Notes under the pieces: generated by a model | Database searches by the model: none | Seen by the model: only the letters and a program-made list of their open reading frames with translations | Told to the model about the DNA's origin: nothing | Program-made: the position numbers and the translations under genes | Shown: positions 30,291-42,789 of the stretch, piece after piece | How the letters are laid out: every line of letters starts with the position of its first letter | Position numbering within the stretch: position 1 is the stretch's first letter | Assembly: GCA_914767715.1 (NCBI GenBank) | Contig: OU612065.1 | Span: forward strand, 34,102,001-34,166,000 | Length of the DNA: 64,000 bases | Direction: 5' to 3' | DNA from: Membranipora membranacea | Taxonomy: Eukaryota > Bryozoa > Gymnolaemata > Cheilostomatida > Membraniporidae

Positions 30291-33200
30291 TAACAGTAAA
30301 GTAAAACTGATAAAGTAGAAAAGAAACTGTAGTCTGGAAGCTGTCACGTAAAATATTGAGAGATGACGGCATCTCAACTACCACGTTCCATCCTATTACC
30401 TAAGCTTAGCCAGTTGTTTTCATCAATCAGTCACCAGCCTGCATATTGCTATATTACTGTATTTTTCTGTATAATATATTTTGTGTGTGTCAGGATGTAA
30501 AGCAAAGCAGTTAATTGAATGCATATGAGAAGTTTGGAACAGCTGTTGGATATCACATACTGCTATAAACATTATTTACATCAAAACATTAGATCATTTT
30601 TCAATAAATAATACTAATACTGAGTGCAAAGTTACCTCCCGTACCATTCTAACTAATAGTAAAAAACTATTAAAGTGTTTGTAAAGGAACAGGGTTCTTG
30701 GTATCATTTTTGAGCTTGAAATGAGATTAAGACAGCTATCACACATGCATTTGCATGAAAAATAAGTCTTCAGGGTTACCTGGTCTGGTAGGTTTGGGGG
30801 TTATAAGCTAACACTATTGAGTTGCCTACTCATGCACAGCCCAACTTGTCCAGGCGATTTGTAATGAGCCTATTATGGGGGAAATGCAGTAATATTAGTG
30901 ACTATTGTGGTTAGATAACAACTTTTGCAAATACATGACAAAGTCACTCACAAGTCTGTCGATGACATAAAAGTTCAAATTTAATGAGTTGAGACCGCTA
31001 ATCAAAACAAACTTCATTTCTGTTGTGAGCCCATGTTGAAGAAGAGATTAGAAGAACCACTGTGCCAAAGATTATAAATACTGACTGTACATTACAATCA
31101 ATGACTATGACCCATTCCCTGTCCACACCTTTTCAAGCGAGTGAGTTTCATTTCATACCGCTGCGCTTGTTTACTCTGTTTGAATAAGATTATACTTGAG
31201 CAATGGATTCTTCTTGCTGACAAAGCCTTGCTTATTTCAGATTTACCTAAAAATGGGCCATACAATGCTTTATGGTTAGTACCAAATCTTGCGATAACAT
31301 CCAACACTAGCCCCCCAAATAAGATCCATAGTGATGAAATAACTCAAAAACTCGACAAATTAATTTCCTATGTGACTGATGTGTGCTTTGACATAGGTTC
31401 TCATATGGCCTGCTGCACTCAGTCAGTAATATTGATAGTCCATGTTTAGATGTGCTGAGTATCTGTGATGCACAGATGGACAAGATCTGATGTAAAATAA
31501 TATAGAAAGTTTCTCAAGGTATTCCACTGCTTACACGATTATCAATACTCCTCTCTTTAGGAGGCAGTCAAATTCATTTACATTTTACATCACCCTGAAG
31601 TCCGAAATAACTAGATGACAATTTTATTTACTTCAATTTACTTTGTGACTTGAAAATTCCAGTTTTTTATGTAAACAACAAAGTTTACCCGAGAAAATCT
31701 TGTGAGTCCAAACATCAGAATATTTGCAAAAATTGTTGTAAAGATTCTTAAAACTTCAAATCACTCAGTATTAATCATCGCATGCTTTGGATTTTAACAT
31801 CATCCTAATGCCTGAAATGTCGAGATTTGAAAACAAATTATTTTAGATTTTTGTGCAAATTAGAAAAACATCCAGTCTACATGTGTAAATTTTGTAACTT
31901 CCATTGAAATTCTATTGAAAGCCACTAATCATAAAGCATAACGGCTGAAGACAGAGTTTGTTTGGAATGTCATGTCTTAGTATTTATAATCTTCAATACA
32001 ATCCATGTAGCCACAATCTCATTTATTCATCGAATAAATATACACAAAACCTTGAAATACTTTAGCCATGTATTGATCTGCCTTTATATTGCCAATTTCT
32101 ATCTCGAGCAGTAACCATGGTTAACAGAAAGTGTTGTATCTGTCAAAGCACTGTGGGTTATTTCCAGTGGCCGAAATCATACAGATTTAAACTTGAGTGG
32201 TGTGACTACCTCAGAGATATTTTCCCTCTGATAATCACATGGACTCGACGTCGATTTGCAAAAAATGCCTCCGAAATGATATTCAATCTCGCTCTCACTA
32301 GAGCTGTTAATCTCCCTGTAATTTTCATTCTCACTGTCGGATGAGCTAGAGCTGTAATTTTTTGCTATGTTCGATTTAGATCGTTAGCTTTGTCATTGAA
32401 TTATGAAAGTTTTACACTGAAAGATTCATAGCACTTCTGGGTAACAATCATAGAAATGGTCATCCTGCTGACCTAATGAATATATGCCATGTGCTGTACA
32501 AGTATAATTAACTAGCACTTTAGAGCTTCCTACTTTCCTTCCAAACTGGAACCACTCACACCAGTGGATAAAAAAACTCTTATGATGAGGGTTGCCATAA
32601 CAAACTCCATATAAATCCCTCTAGTTGCTAGAATATACACCAACACCAGTTAACTGCAGTTCTCTAATTGTGTACTATTGTGTAATTGTTAGCACTCTGT
32701 GTGTATGGACTATCGAATCCACCTGAGCAATCAACTTCATTATGTGTCTTGCAAAGGTTGTGTCTAAGATTTTGTTTTGAGCCGTGAAAAAGTGGTTGGC
32801 ATACTTTCAAATTATTACGACTGTCTACTATTCGATATGAAGTAGGTGAAATATGATAAGGATTCGGATGAAATCCAAAATATAACACAACAAAATTGTT
32901 TCAACTGGTTTTCCTCTGCCTAAACTCATCCAGAAAATTTCAACATAAAAAGGAGGGGAAAACACTTATCACTTTCTATTAGAATCAATATTAACTTGGT
33001 CCACTGCAGCAATTCAAATAGCAGTCCTGCCATAAACAAAGAAGCTTAGATCTTACATACCTTTCCCTTGAACTGGAACATAAAAATAATTATCCCGACA
33101 AATCATACAATAGTATCTACAATAGATTCAATATAGCTTCGATTATCTTTATTATATGTCAATTATTTAAAAACTCCACTACTAAATTAAATGTATAAAT

Positions 33201-33470
33201 AGTTGCAATTTTATATCAGACATATCAGCCTATTTGTAAGTCCGCTGACACAATGAGTTTTGTAGCCACTTATATAGTGAAAAAAAACCTTTAATATTCT
33301 CACTGAAACTTGTGTTGTTCAATCATTGTTCCAATTTTTTATTAGCTGTATAATAGAACTTCACTCTAATTATCAGAACCTAGTCACTAAGTTAACCTGG
33401 TCCTGGCATTAGCTGTTTGATGTTATAAGTTCCTCTAAAGTATGTATCCAATTATTTGAGTCACTGAAGT
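30291..33470. repeat. Intron segment V, copy 1
   Basis: The outer parts (30295-30690 and 32405-33450) match 50046-51625 and 57799-59376. The central 30691-32404 is private. It has short + frames (31141-31449, 32117-32344) with no motif and a tgttgttgt-poor AT-rich sequence. No exon was identified. Confidence 0.6.
32664..32888 (-). other. Conserved 74-codon minus frame in segment V, copy 1
   Basis: It reads MLYFGFHPNPYHISPTSYRI and ends EVDCSGGFDSPYTQSANNYT plus four residues. Copies at 50859-51083 and 58610-58834 keep the frame with four substitutions relative to this one. I recognise no family, and conservation may simply reflect recent duplication. Confidence 0.25.
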
Positions 33471-34182
33471 ACTGTATGGCATACATTAATCGTGCCCAAC
33501 TAGCTCTTCTTGGTTAAATTTATTGTTTCCGTTTCTGCAATATTCAATTTTTCGGAATCTGGAATATTATCATAAAATTGATTATCTTCAAACTTAAGTT
33601 GACCCTATAATTTTCTATTTTCGTTAAAAGCACAGAATGTGTTTAAAGCAGAAGTTAAATAATAGCATACTATTCACTTTCAGGAGAACTGCAAAACGTA
33701 GACACTGTCTTTGATTTATCATAGAGAAAAAATATCATCCGCTATCGAAGAATTTCAGATGAAAAAGCTTTTATCACATTACAGAGAATAACAGATATTT
33801 TGCGCCATTATAGACATTATACTCATATCGTCATAAACCAAATTTATTTAAAATTATTGTCTGCCGTGCTGTTGGTCAGAGTTTTGGGTATTACAATACC
33901 CGAGAAGTAGAATTTACAATACAAGTATATAATTTATTGTAAAATTATCAATACAGAATCACTGCCCAAGTATCTATAATCAATCTGAGGTGCTCATAGT
34001 CTCAAAACCTTACATGCAGGGTTAGGGTCTCAGCTAATTCAGGCTGGATCAAGAGACTAACTGGTTTAGAGTGACATTATCAGGGGATTATCAACTGATT
34101 ACTGACTATCCCTATCAAAAATACTACATAAAAAATACATTACCGAATCTTATCACATCACAATCTGTGTTCTCTATTGTAG
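33471..34182. other. Intron sequence before exon 11, no exon seen
   Basis: AT-rich. The last 150 bases are the usual type-2 exon lead-in (ctaactggtttagagtgaca and the branch/polypyrimidine part). Confidence 0.5.
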
Positions 34183-34240
34183 TCTAGGAACACTGACCAG
34201 CCTGGAAGATCTGAGGTTAGATGATAATAAAACACTGACT
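34183..34240 (+). pseudogene. Truncated type-2 LRR exon, possibly fused to exon 11
   Basis: It has a normal acceptor (attgtag) and 58 coding bases (LGTLTSLEDLRLDDNKTLT), then jumps into intron sequence (aataaatactgtaaaaa). The donor is lost. The frame stays open through the intron remnant and runs, in the same phase, into exon 11 at 34309. Bases 34183-34449 therefore form one 89-codon open segment, phase 2-2. Either acceptor (34182 or 34308) gives an in-frame product. Confidence 0.6.
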
Positions 34241-34308
34241 AATAAATACTGTAAAAAAATACATTTACCTAATCCTATCATAACACTATCATGTGTTCTC
34301 TCTTATAG

Positions 34309-34449
34309 TCTGGGATCACTCACCAGCCTAGAGGTGCTGAGGTTAGGTGGTAATGAATCACTGACCGAGTTACCAGATGAGATCGAGGGATTGAAGTGTC
34401 TGCGGAAGTTATATGTACGAAGGTGTGGCCTCACCAGTCTGCCAAGCAG
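34309..34449 (+). CDS. LRR exon 11 (type 2)
   Basis: 141 bases, phase 2-2: LGSLTSLEVLRLGGNESLTE, LPDEIEGLKCLRKL, YVRRCGLTSLPS. The YVRRC patch separates it from the NVSEC exons and is shared only with 49743-49883. Confidence 0.85.
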
Positions 34450-34489
34450 GTAAATATGATATATATATATATATATATAGAGGGAAACT

Positions 34490-35169
34490 GTGATTGGGTC
34501 AGCTAACCTGGCCAAAGATATGTCCACAGAGTAAAGATACAGAGGTGAAACTTTAATGAGAGTCATAGTGCCTTCCGTTTTGGATTCACTGTGGGAAAAT
34601 CATCAATCTGAATATTTGCCAGCTTTACTAAATATATTAGTTACAATGGCAATTTGTGATGCAGACATGCCTACCTATGATAGGTCATAATTCATTCTGT
34701 ATGTAACCTAAAGACTGATTTCCAACTTTTTTGAAATGTTCAATCTGCAGCTATACGCCATATTGTTGTCATTTTTCCTAGGATACATAGGCTATGAGTT
34801 ATCTGGGGTTTTAAAATGAGTTATATCATATAGATTTATATGCGGCTTGGGTCAGTACACGGACATTTCTTAATTTCGATGACTGGGCCGGCTATCAATA
34901 GTCACATGTAAATCATGATAAAATTCATTTTAAGAAACATGGATAAATTTTGGAAATCAGTTTTAAGTTAAATACAGAATAAATTATAACCTATCATAGG
35001 TAGGTCTGTCAGCATCACAAATTCCCATGGTAACTTATATAATCAGTAAGATTAGCAGGTATCCAGATTGATGATTTTCCCACAGGGAATCCAAAACTGA
35101 AGGCACTATGATTATCATTGAAGTTTCCCCTCTGTATCCTTACTCTGTGGACATATCTTTGGCCAATTA
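34490..35169. mobile_element. Intronic fold-back element F, copy with both arms
   Basis: Arms of about 235 bases (34495-34730 and 34935-35169) are inverted copies around a 200-base spacer. The left terminus is gtgattgggtcagctaacc. The right terminus is cut off at ggccaattaa where it joins a truncated LRR exon. The arms contain no long open frame. Confidence 0.75.
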
Positions 35170-35286
35170 AGATCTGAGGTTAGATTATAATAAAACACTG
35201 ACAGAATTACCAGATGAGATTGGAGGATTGAAGTGTCTGCTGACGTTAAATGTACTAGGGTGTGGCCTCACCAGTCTGCCAAGCAG
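35170..35286 (+). pseudogene. 5'-truncated type-2 LRR exon
   Basis: It keeps the last 117 bases (reading LRLDYNKTLTELPDEIGGL onward) and an intact donor, but its start is replaced by fold-back element F. A cryptic AG just upstream gives the wrong phase and an early stop. It should not be used. Confidence 0.75.
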
Positions 35287-35299
35287 GTAAATATATATA

Positions 35300-37232
35300 T
35301 ATTTATATACATTCATTACATATTGAGTTTGAGTCGCTTTAAGAACATATTGATGTACACTGAATGAATTTATGTATATATAAATATAGATATATATGAA
35401 TTCATTGCATGTTGAGTTTAATAACTCTAAGAACTTATTGATGTGTGCTGAATATCATGCTCTAAGCTGAAAATATTGCATTATGAGACTGGTGTGTAGA
35501 ATGCAATTACCAACAAGGTGAGTCTCAATTGCAATTTTTTAACAAATTATTATAAACACTGTAGGACGTAAATATTAACTGCATGATATTGTCATAAACC
35601 AAATTTATGGCAGGATATTAAGGATTTGTCTAAAGTGCTGTTGGTGAGACTTTTGGGTATACCAAGTTGCCAGATCTGCGAATGATAGAATTTACAATAC
35701 AAGTATGGAATTTATGGAATCCTGCCGATATGCAAATTATGTCTGGAATCGTCAATATGATATAAGTATTTAGATTAATTCCTTTTTAGGGCAGTTGTGT
35801 GCAATATAAACATATAGGAATGGAAAGTGATATACCTACTCAAGAATATTATGAAGATCATCTTTAGGGTCATATCCCCTTGTAAAAATCACTGACCCAG
35901 CTTTGTTGCCAGTATTATAGGAGTTGCTTGCACCAATGTGTTTGTATACGCTGTTTGTCAGGTTTTTGGCTAAGCCAACCGCAAGGAATATTGACAATAG
36001 AAAAGGCGATTGAAAATATCGTAGCCTATTGACCGTTGGTGTGCGGTCTTTGTATTAAACCTGTGGCCAAACGTCTCTGGGCATCACTGCCAAGAAAATT
36101 TATGTTGTAAGGTAGGAATTAATGAGCTATTTTGTTAGTTAACTGCAAACGATATTCCGCTAATAATTAAAACTTGCAGATACTATAAATGGCAAAAAGA
36201 TTTTCCCATATAAATTGTAAAACTAATAATTCATACATTACTATCAATCTATTTATAAGCGGACATACTCTCCAAATATTACCAGACACCAAACTCCAGG
36301 GGGTGGTTTCAATAAGAGACTCAAACATCTCTTATAGCTTCAAAATTCAGCAATAAATAGATAGACAGACATAATATTTCCCATCATTCAGTAAGTGTTT
36401 GCATTGCTGTTTGTCCGGTTATTTTATATCAGCAAGCTTTGAAAAATAGAAATTAGAGAAGAAATTTGAGAATATCAAATTTTATTTTACATCCAAAATA
36501 TACAATCCCCTTTGTTAGAACTTACCTGTTCCCAAGTTGTAGGCTGGGCATGTTACAGAGAGCAGGTTATCTTTCTGTTTAGCCAATGCAGAATCACAAC
36601 CCAAGGCCTGCAGGTCAGATTCACTTTCTCCCATCTCTTTCCAGGTTAATAGATCTCCCAATAGTGATTCCGTACATGTGCTCCATTTTGGCGCCAAACA
36701 TCTCATAAAAGTTTGTCTACATTGATAAGGAAGAATTTGATGTCAGGAGTGGGACTCTCATAAACAATGCCCTATACTATCAAACAATAATTACTGATAA
36801 ATAAATTTACTAATTTTCTCAGTAAATAGTGATTATTTTTTGAAAAACATTATAGCTGCACATTCCTCCGCTATATTTGACTCTGCGGATGGATTTTTGA
36901 AAGCTTATTTTCTATATTTAAAAGAAAGTAAAATATGAAAAACTGTAGTAATACAATACATTTGACTACTCATTCTTTTCCCGAGTTCAGTTTTTAGTTA
37001 TATTACAATGGCTAGGCTCGATGTGATTACCATGATGTCGAAGTTATTAGGATGTAAATTTGAGCATAGCAAATTGGTAAAAGTAACTTGCCTTTTTTGT
37101 CCCTAATATTACCCCCCACACAAGAAAACTGCTGCATGTGTAGTAACAAGTCTCTATAATGAATGCTGGACCTGAACCGCAGGCCACCTTCAAATCAGAG
37201 GTGCTCATACTCTAAACCTTTGACACGGGGTT
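35300..37232. repeat. Intronic repeat unit U, copy 3
   Basis: Full-length, very close to copy 4, with the 63-codon minus-strand frame open at 36515-36706 (donor on that strand at 36525-36530). It ends at cacggggttata, where LINE B starts. Confidence 0.8.
36525..36717 (-). other. Exon-like minus-strand frame in unit U copy 3
   Basis: ATG-initiated, reading MRCLAPKWSTCTESLLGDLL, and bounded by a gtaagt donor on the minus strand. It differs from copy 2 by a few residues (V/L, I/K, G/E). No partner exon is seen. Confidence 0.3.
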
Positions 37233-39389
37233 ATATGTATGTATGTATGTCATTGTATTCATCTCATTCACTGAGAAATAAAATGTTTGTGTAATGCGCT
37301 CTGGGCATTGAATTCCATATCTAGAGAAGAATCTAATTCAGTGGCTCTGGGTAAAAACTTATAAAATATTGCACCAAAAATAATAAAAAGATATAATAAA
37401 AGACACACAATCTATTTAGTTATCTAGTAAAGAGTATACTATTCAAAAGTCTGACACTTTCCGCCCTGAAACATTTGGCACGGATTTGAACTCTGTGTCT
37501 TATGGCAGTGTAACGACCTGATGGAAGTTGGTCAAATATCAGTACAGGCTCGCTGGAGGTGGCAACCATTCGAAGACTTTTAGTCTTGAATTTACTAATG
37601 TAAAGTTCTTCGAGGGGCGTAAAGCTTAGGTCACCTGAGAGATATTCAGCAGATTTTATGACAGACCTAACTTTTCTCTTTGAATCAGCTGACATGTGTT
37701 GGTATAAGACCACAAGATGGTAGGTTAGGATGGATTCGATAAAAGACTTATAGCAGGTGTTAATCAGTTTCTCGTTAACTCCTAGATGATAGAGTTTCGA
37801 TATGATATAGTGTCTTTGTCGAGCCTTCTTGGTGGTTTTGACAGTATTAGCTGAGAAGTCAAGTTTTTTGGTGACTATGGTCCCGAGGTAGGTGAACTGA
37901 TCCACTTGTTCAATCTCGCTGTTGTTATTTACGAGTGCTGGCTGCGTAGGGTCATCTTGGTAGTTGCACATGATTAGCTCTTTAGTCTTTTTGGTGTTCA
38001 GGATGAGGTCATTATCAGCACACCACTGGCTGACGGAGTCTGCAGCAGATTGAAGATCGGAGGTAGCATTAGCAGAGAGGAGCTCCATAATAACAGTATC
38101 ATCAGCATACTTAACCAGTCTGATGTTTTCACTAGTTTTCGGCATGTCAACAACATACAGAGAGAAGAGGAGAGGACTGATCACGCAGCCTTGAGGGCTG
38201 CCAGTCGATGTACATATTGATGCTGATGTATTTAGAGTCGTTTGAACACGCTGTTTACGGTTGGTTAGAAAATCGAATACCCAATTAGTGATGTTTGGAT
38301 GAATGTCATAGGTTTGGAGTTTTCTTATCATGGTAGCCGGGTTTATGGTGTTAAATGCGCTGGAGAAGTCTATAAAGAGTGCTCTCACACTATTCTTAGC
38401 ATTTCTGTCTAGGTGTTCGGTAACAGTGTCTAATAGAGATATCAACGCATCTTCAGTGGATTTGTTAGGCTGATATGCGAACTGAGTGGGATCGTTAAGA
38501 TTAGGGGCTAAGCGTTTCATTACTAGTTGCTCAAGACACTGCCCAACTACAGAAGTTAACGCTATTGGACGAAAGTCTTTTGGTTCAACGGCACCTGCAC
38601 ATTTTGGTATGGGTTTGATCGTCGCCGTCTTCCATATCTGAGGCATAGTACCCTGCTGGATTGATCTATTGAATATGGTGGTCAACGGCTCAGCTAGGAC
38701 CGGTGCAGCCGACTTCAGCAGTCGACCAGTGATAGTATCAGGTCCCGGACTCTTGTTGACTTTCACACCACGCAGGGTTGCGTATACTTCTTCAAAAGAA
38801 AACTCATCAAAAGGCATATCAAGTGGTGGCAAAACAGGCATATCATAGGATTTATCAAATCTATTGAAAAAAGAATTCATAGTATCAGCATTTAGAGAGC
38901 ACCGAGGCACATTATTCTTAAGTTTTAATATAGATTTCAATTGACTCCAAGCTACTCTGCTATTACTCTGCATCTTACTCTCAATGTCAGAGGCATGTAT
39001 GTGTTTAGCTTCTCTGATCGCCTTCTGGACTTGAGCTTTCAGTTTATGGTGTTCTGGTGAACCAGTGAGGTAGGCAGTGTGCTTATCGCCAATCATCCGG
39101 GTGATTCTGGGAGTCATCCATGATTTGTTGTTGGCTGGGAGTCTTATTGTTCTGGATGGAATGCAGTTTTCTATGGAGAAGTTCAGGTATTCAACAAATA
39201 CATCAGTGGCAGTATTGACATCAGTGGATGAGAGCAGTTCTGACCAGTCGGTGTCATCAAGACAACTCAGTAGCTTGTTCATGTTCTCATCACTCCACAC
39301 TTGCTTGGTAACAGTTGATGGCTTGCTGGTGAGTGCTCTGTGTTTGTACGTTGGTAATAGGAAGACACAGGCATGATCAGAATTCCCTA
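37233..39389 (-). pseudogene. LINE copy B, reverse-transcriptase half
   Basis: A 626-codon frame (37420-39300) holds the RT: FIDFSSAFNTI, GSPQGCVISPLLFSLYV, KYADDTVIMELL and a C-terminus reading through LPSGRYTAIRHRVQIRA to ILFTR, longer than copy A. It is cut at its endonuclease side by the LTR element, which begins at 39390. The rest continues at 43882. By eye, coding identity with copy A is very high. Confidence 0.9.
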
Positions 39390-39834
39390 TGTCGGGAAAT
39401 TCTATCTTGTCAGGATAGCCAGCATGGGCTTGGCATAATTATTCCCGATCTCCAACTTGTTCTGATGAACGCGTAAGGCTTAACGGCAACCTGCCAGTCG
39501 AAAAGTCGGTTAAAAACAAGGCTACCAGCCAGGCACAAAAAATGTGTTGTTTATCAACTATACTATGATTTTATTGTGTACTAACTATCTAACTAAAACT
39601 AACAGAGTTACAAAGATTTAATGTATAAATCAGTAAAGATAATCAGTGCGTTTAGTCTCGTCCGCTAGCAAACATGAAGTGTCAAGTTGTAAGAGGGAAG
39701 AGTGTAAGCTTGCTAAAAATAGTTACTGTCGTAGCATTAATAAAGGATTATTATAACAGACAAAACATGTGTATGAATAGAATGTGTCTTCAGTGCTTAA
39801 TATATATAACAGTCAAAGACTGAAATTCCCCACA
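39390..39834 (-). repeat. 3' LTR of the gag-pro element
   Basis: 445 bases, tgtcgggaaattctatc to attccccaca on the + strand (TG...CA). It lacks the 26-bp agaatgtatgatt-like duplication of the other LTR. Confidence 0.9.
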
Positions 39835-39850
39835 CTCTCCCACTAGATAC
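39835..39850 (-). promoter_or_regulatory. Polypurine tract
   Basis: The minus strand reads tagtgggagag immediately before the 3' LTR start TGTGGGG, the expected position of the plus-strand primer. Confidence 0.65.
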
Positions 39851-40355
39851 AAATTAATTATGTTGGTAAATCGGAGCAAACGAATTAATTATTTATCTCA
39901 AACTTTAAAAAAAGGGGAATTTTAAAAATCAGCTTCAACATAGAATGTCTGTCAGCTCGTCGGCAGTTGGGTCGAGAGTAGCGATGTATCGGTGAATTGC
40001 TTCATCTGTGTTGGTAGGAGCCAGTGAGTTAGATGCAAGAGTTAGAGCTGCTGGTTTCACCTGACGGTAGATGTAGAAGTGTTGTGACGGCTTGAGGACT
40101 GAGATAAGCGTATTCTGTGTATATTCAGTGATAGATATGCAATGGAATGCAGCATATCTGTGCATAAGTGCAGATTAATACAATAATATAATATTTTGTT
40201 TGTCTTTGACATGTGCCCACGCTTGAATAAGTGTTAGTTTACAACATGTCTTTTCTGGGTTTTCTTTTTTTATTAAAAATCACTACAGGTTAATAATTAT
40301 CTAATTATAGTATTGATGTGTAGCCTAATATATAATCGGCTAGATATTTTCACAA
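39851..40355. other. Internal remnant between pro and 3' LTR
   Basis: About 500 bases with one 76-codon minus frame (39935-40165), which ends near the polypurine tract and might be the tail of a lost pol or a third frame. I see no RNase H or integrase motif. Confidence 0.5.
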
Positions 40356-41850
40356 TCACCCAATGCCTGTATCCAGTGCGGTGATTATGTTATTTGTTGT
40401 TTTGTCATCTCCTATTGAGACAGATTGGCCTGTCTCCACAGGCTTTCCTGTTATTTCTATGAGGTGTTTTATTGGTTTAGTGTCCAGTAAAGCTGGAATA
40501 GAATGATTAACCGACTTTGTTGGACAGATAAGTGAATCACCTTGACAGAAAACATCGGAGTATTTTGTAAATAAATTTACTATTGCTCCTTTGTGGTCAG
40601 CTGATTTCATCCCTTGAGTAGTTGTGCTACAAAGCTCTTTCATGTGGTTTGACACTATGCTGTCATAATGGTCACCCAGCTTTGAAGCTATACCCTTGCT
40701 TTGCTGTTCAATATTTTCATTTCGACTCAAAACATCTCCAATGTTTACTAAATTAAATGCCTCTCCCATTGTATTTAGTGGCTTCATGATGTTGCCTGTT
40801 TTGTTGTTTACAAGCTGATCATCTTTTGATAGTGATATTAAATCAGCGGAAAAAGTTCCGGCTCTGATTTCATCCTCTACTACAATTTTATTCAGCCCAT
40901 CTGGCTCCCACAGCTTCAATGCCACCAAAACATTTTCTGGCATTTTATGATTCATTTTAGTTCCTGTTATACCACACATGCCTCTGGTATTATTACATAA
41001 CTTTGTATGAATAGCCATCTCAGGTCTTACTGGGGTTATTGTATCATGCATAACTTGGATATTGCTTACAAGCAAATCCCCTAATCTGCCAACACATAAC
41101 AGATTTTTATTATTGATATACAGTGACGCTTTCTTGAAGCTTAGTGTACACCCGCTCGCTTTGAAAAACGACATTCCGAGTATAGCATCATGTGTAATTC
41201 TACTCACAATGAATTCCTCAACAAATTTCTCTCCTCGCACTGAACATTGCAGCTTGATTTTCCCTATGAGGGGTAGTTTTGACCCATCTGCCATTACCCC
41301 AGATTTTTCCAGAGGCTCAATTTCAGATCTGAGAGATTTTGGGAGTCTATCATACACATGCCTTGATAATACAGATTTAGAACACCCAGAGTCAAGTAAA
41401 TACTGTATACTCTTTCCACCAGCCTTGCCTGGCACATAATAACAGGAATCTGACTCGTAATGACACAATTCATTACAGCTGACAACCTTTTTGTCATTTT
41501 TCCCACTGTTATTTTCACAGAGTCTTTCCTCAAGTATTTTTGATTCTGCTATTCTATCTCTTTCTACTAGGCTGGTGATGCTCCTCTGTCTACAGATTGA
41601 GCCAACCTCATCAGTTTGAGACACACTAGACTGGTCGGAAATTTTCCCAAGTTTACTGCTTGGATCAGCTTTCGAAGTCTGATCACATTCACTTTCCGCA
41701 GTGTTCAATGGGGTTTGATTTCCATGCTCAGCACTAGGATTTTTGTCCACTTTTTGATGGTTGCCCAACCTAGACATGTTTACACCAGCTTTTTCTTGTA
41801 AAAGGTTAGGTTCATCAGTAGCTGGTGAGTTTACTGAGAACCTGTGGAGT
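40356..41850 (-). CDS. Retropepsin-type protease frame with truncated pol start
   Basis: The 473 residues from ATG 41777 extend upstream in the same frame to overlap the end of gag by about 30 bases in the -1 frame, consistent with programmed frameshifting. The catalytic motif is YLLDSGCSKSVLS (DSG) and the flap-to-C-terminal motif is DAILGMSFF, the order of Ty3-type proteases. The N-terminal 120 residues are polar. After the protease the frame reaches the linker before RT (SVNHSIPALLDTKPIKH) and then diverges into unrelated residues up to a stop. An internal deletion removed the polymerase. The protease would process Gag. Confidence 0.85.
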
Positions 41851-42754
41851 TTACCTGATTTTCATTAGGACATTCCCTTGCCATATGATTTTCTGAGCCA
41901 CATGAGTAGCATGCTCGTTTTCTCTGCCTAGTGTTTTGGACACTGGCCAACTTTTCTACAGCTTTTGTATTCCTATCCAATATCTCCATTATTTTGATAA
42001 GAATTTCCGTTTGTTTAGCTATTTCACTACTGGTGCTCTCAGTGACTTTAGCTTTGGGTTTATTTTGATAATCACCACGTGTTGAGTGCATACCTACAGT
42101 ATTACAGTAAAAATCAACTTCATTTTCAAAGTCAGAATTTTCTGAATAGCTTACAACATTTATTTGCGGCCTTTGTCTGAGGTTGGAGCCAGCCTGAACA
42201 TAATCATCTGAAGCCCGACATATTTCCGCTACAGTGTTGAGTTCTATTGTCATTAGATGTCTCAATAACTGACGATTTTCTATGCACCTGCGCACATTTT
42301 CTACGGCGATATCTTCTTGATGAGCAGCGCCCATGTTTGGATACGCAATTCTTACTAATTTTAGAATTTCTACTCCGAGTGAGTGAAACTTTTGACCTGG
42401 TTCTTTTCTTACAGTGGACAATTTGTCCCGAGCTTGCCTCTGTGTTAGACCAAACCTGGCTCTCAGGTTAACAAATACCGCTTCTACATTATCTCCTCTT
42501 GCACATTCTTGTGCTTGTTTTTCGAGACACAGTCTGATGTTTAAATGGGCTGCCTTGGGATTCCAGTTGTTGGCTTGGGCCACATCAGTGAATTTTTGAA
42601 TGAAGAATTCGATATCTTCACTTCCATCATACTTTGGTGGTTTAAAGTGGTCTCTCCCACCATTCATTTGCCTGAAGGCATTTTGGAAGGCGTTTGCTAG
42701 ATGGTCTGCTTCATCAGCCGGCTGTTGCCTGGCAGCATTACCTCTGTTTGCCAT
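41831..42754 (-). CDS. Gag of the Ty3-like element
   Basis: 307 residues. The N-terminus is MANRGNAARQQPADEADHLA. The capsid-like core has FKPPKYDGSEDIEFFIQKF and LRARFGLTQRQARDKLSTVR. Near the C-terminus is one intact CCHC knuckle, CYSCGSENHMARECP. The frame is uninterrupted and ends TAA just inside the pro frame. It should assemble particles and bind RNA. It is unrelated in sequence to the gag at 7.1-8.4 kb. Confidence 0.9.
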   Translation of the reverse strand: MANRGNAARQQPADEADHLANAFQNAFRQMNGGRDHFKPPKYDGSEDIEFFIQKFTDVAQANNWNPKAAHLNIRLCLEKQAQECARGDNVEAVFVNLRARFGLTQRQARDKLSTVRKEPGQKFHSLGVEILKLVRIAYPNMGAAHQEDIAVENVRRCIENRQLLRHLMTIELNTVAEICRASDDYVQAGSNLRQRPQINVVSYSENSDFENEVDFYCNTVGMHSTRGDYQNKPKAKVTESTSSEIAKQTEILIKIMEILDRNTKAVEKLASVQNTRQRKRACYSCGSENHMARECPNENQVNSTGSQ

Positions 42755-42789
42755 ATTTTTGTGCTAAATTATACTCTGAGTTTCATACA

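Noticed and set aside
35170-35286. A seventeenth usable LRR exon
   Set aside because: It lacks its 5' third and acceptor; the nearest AG gives a wrong phase and an early stop.
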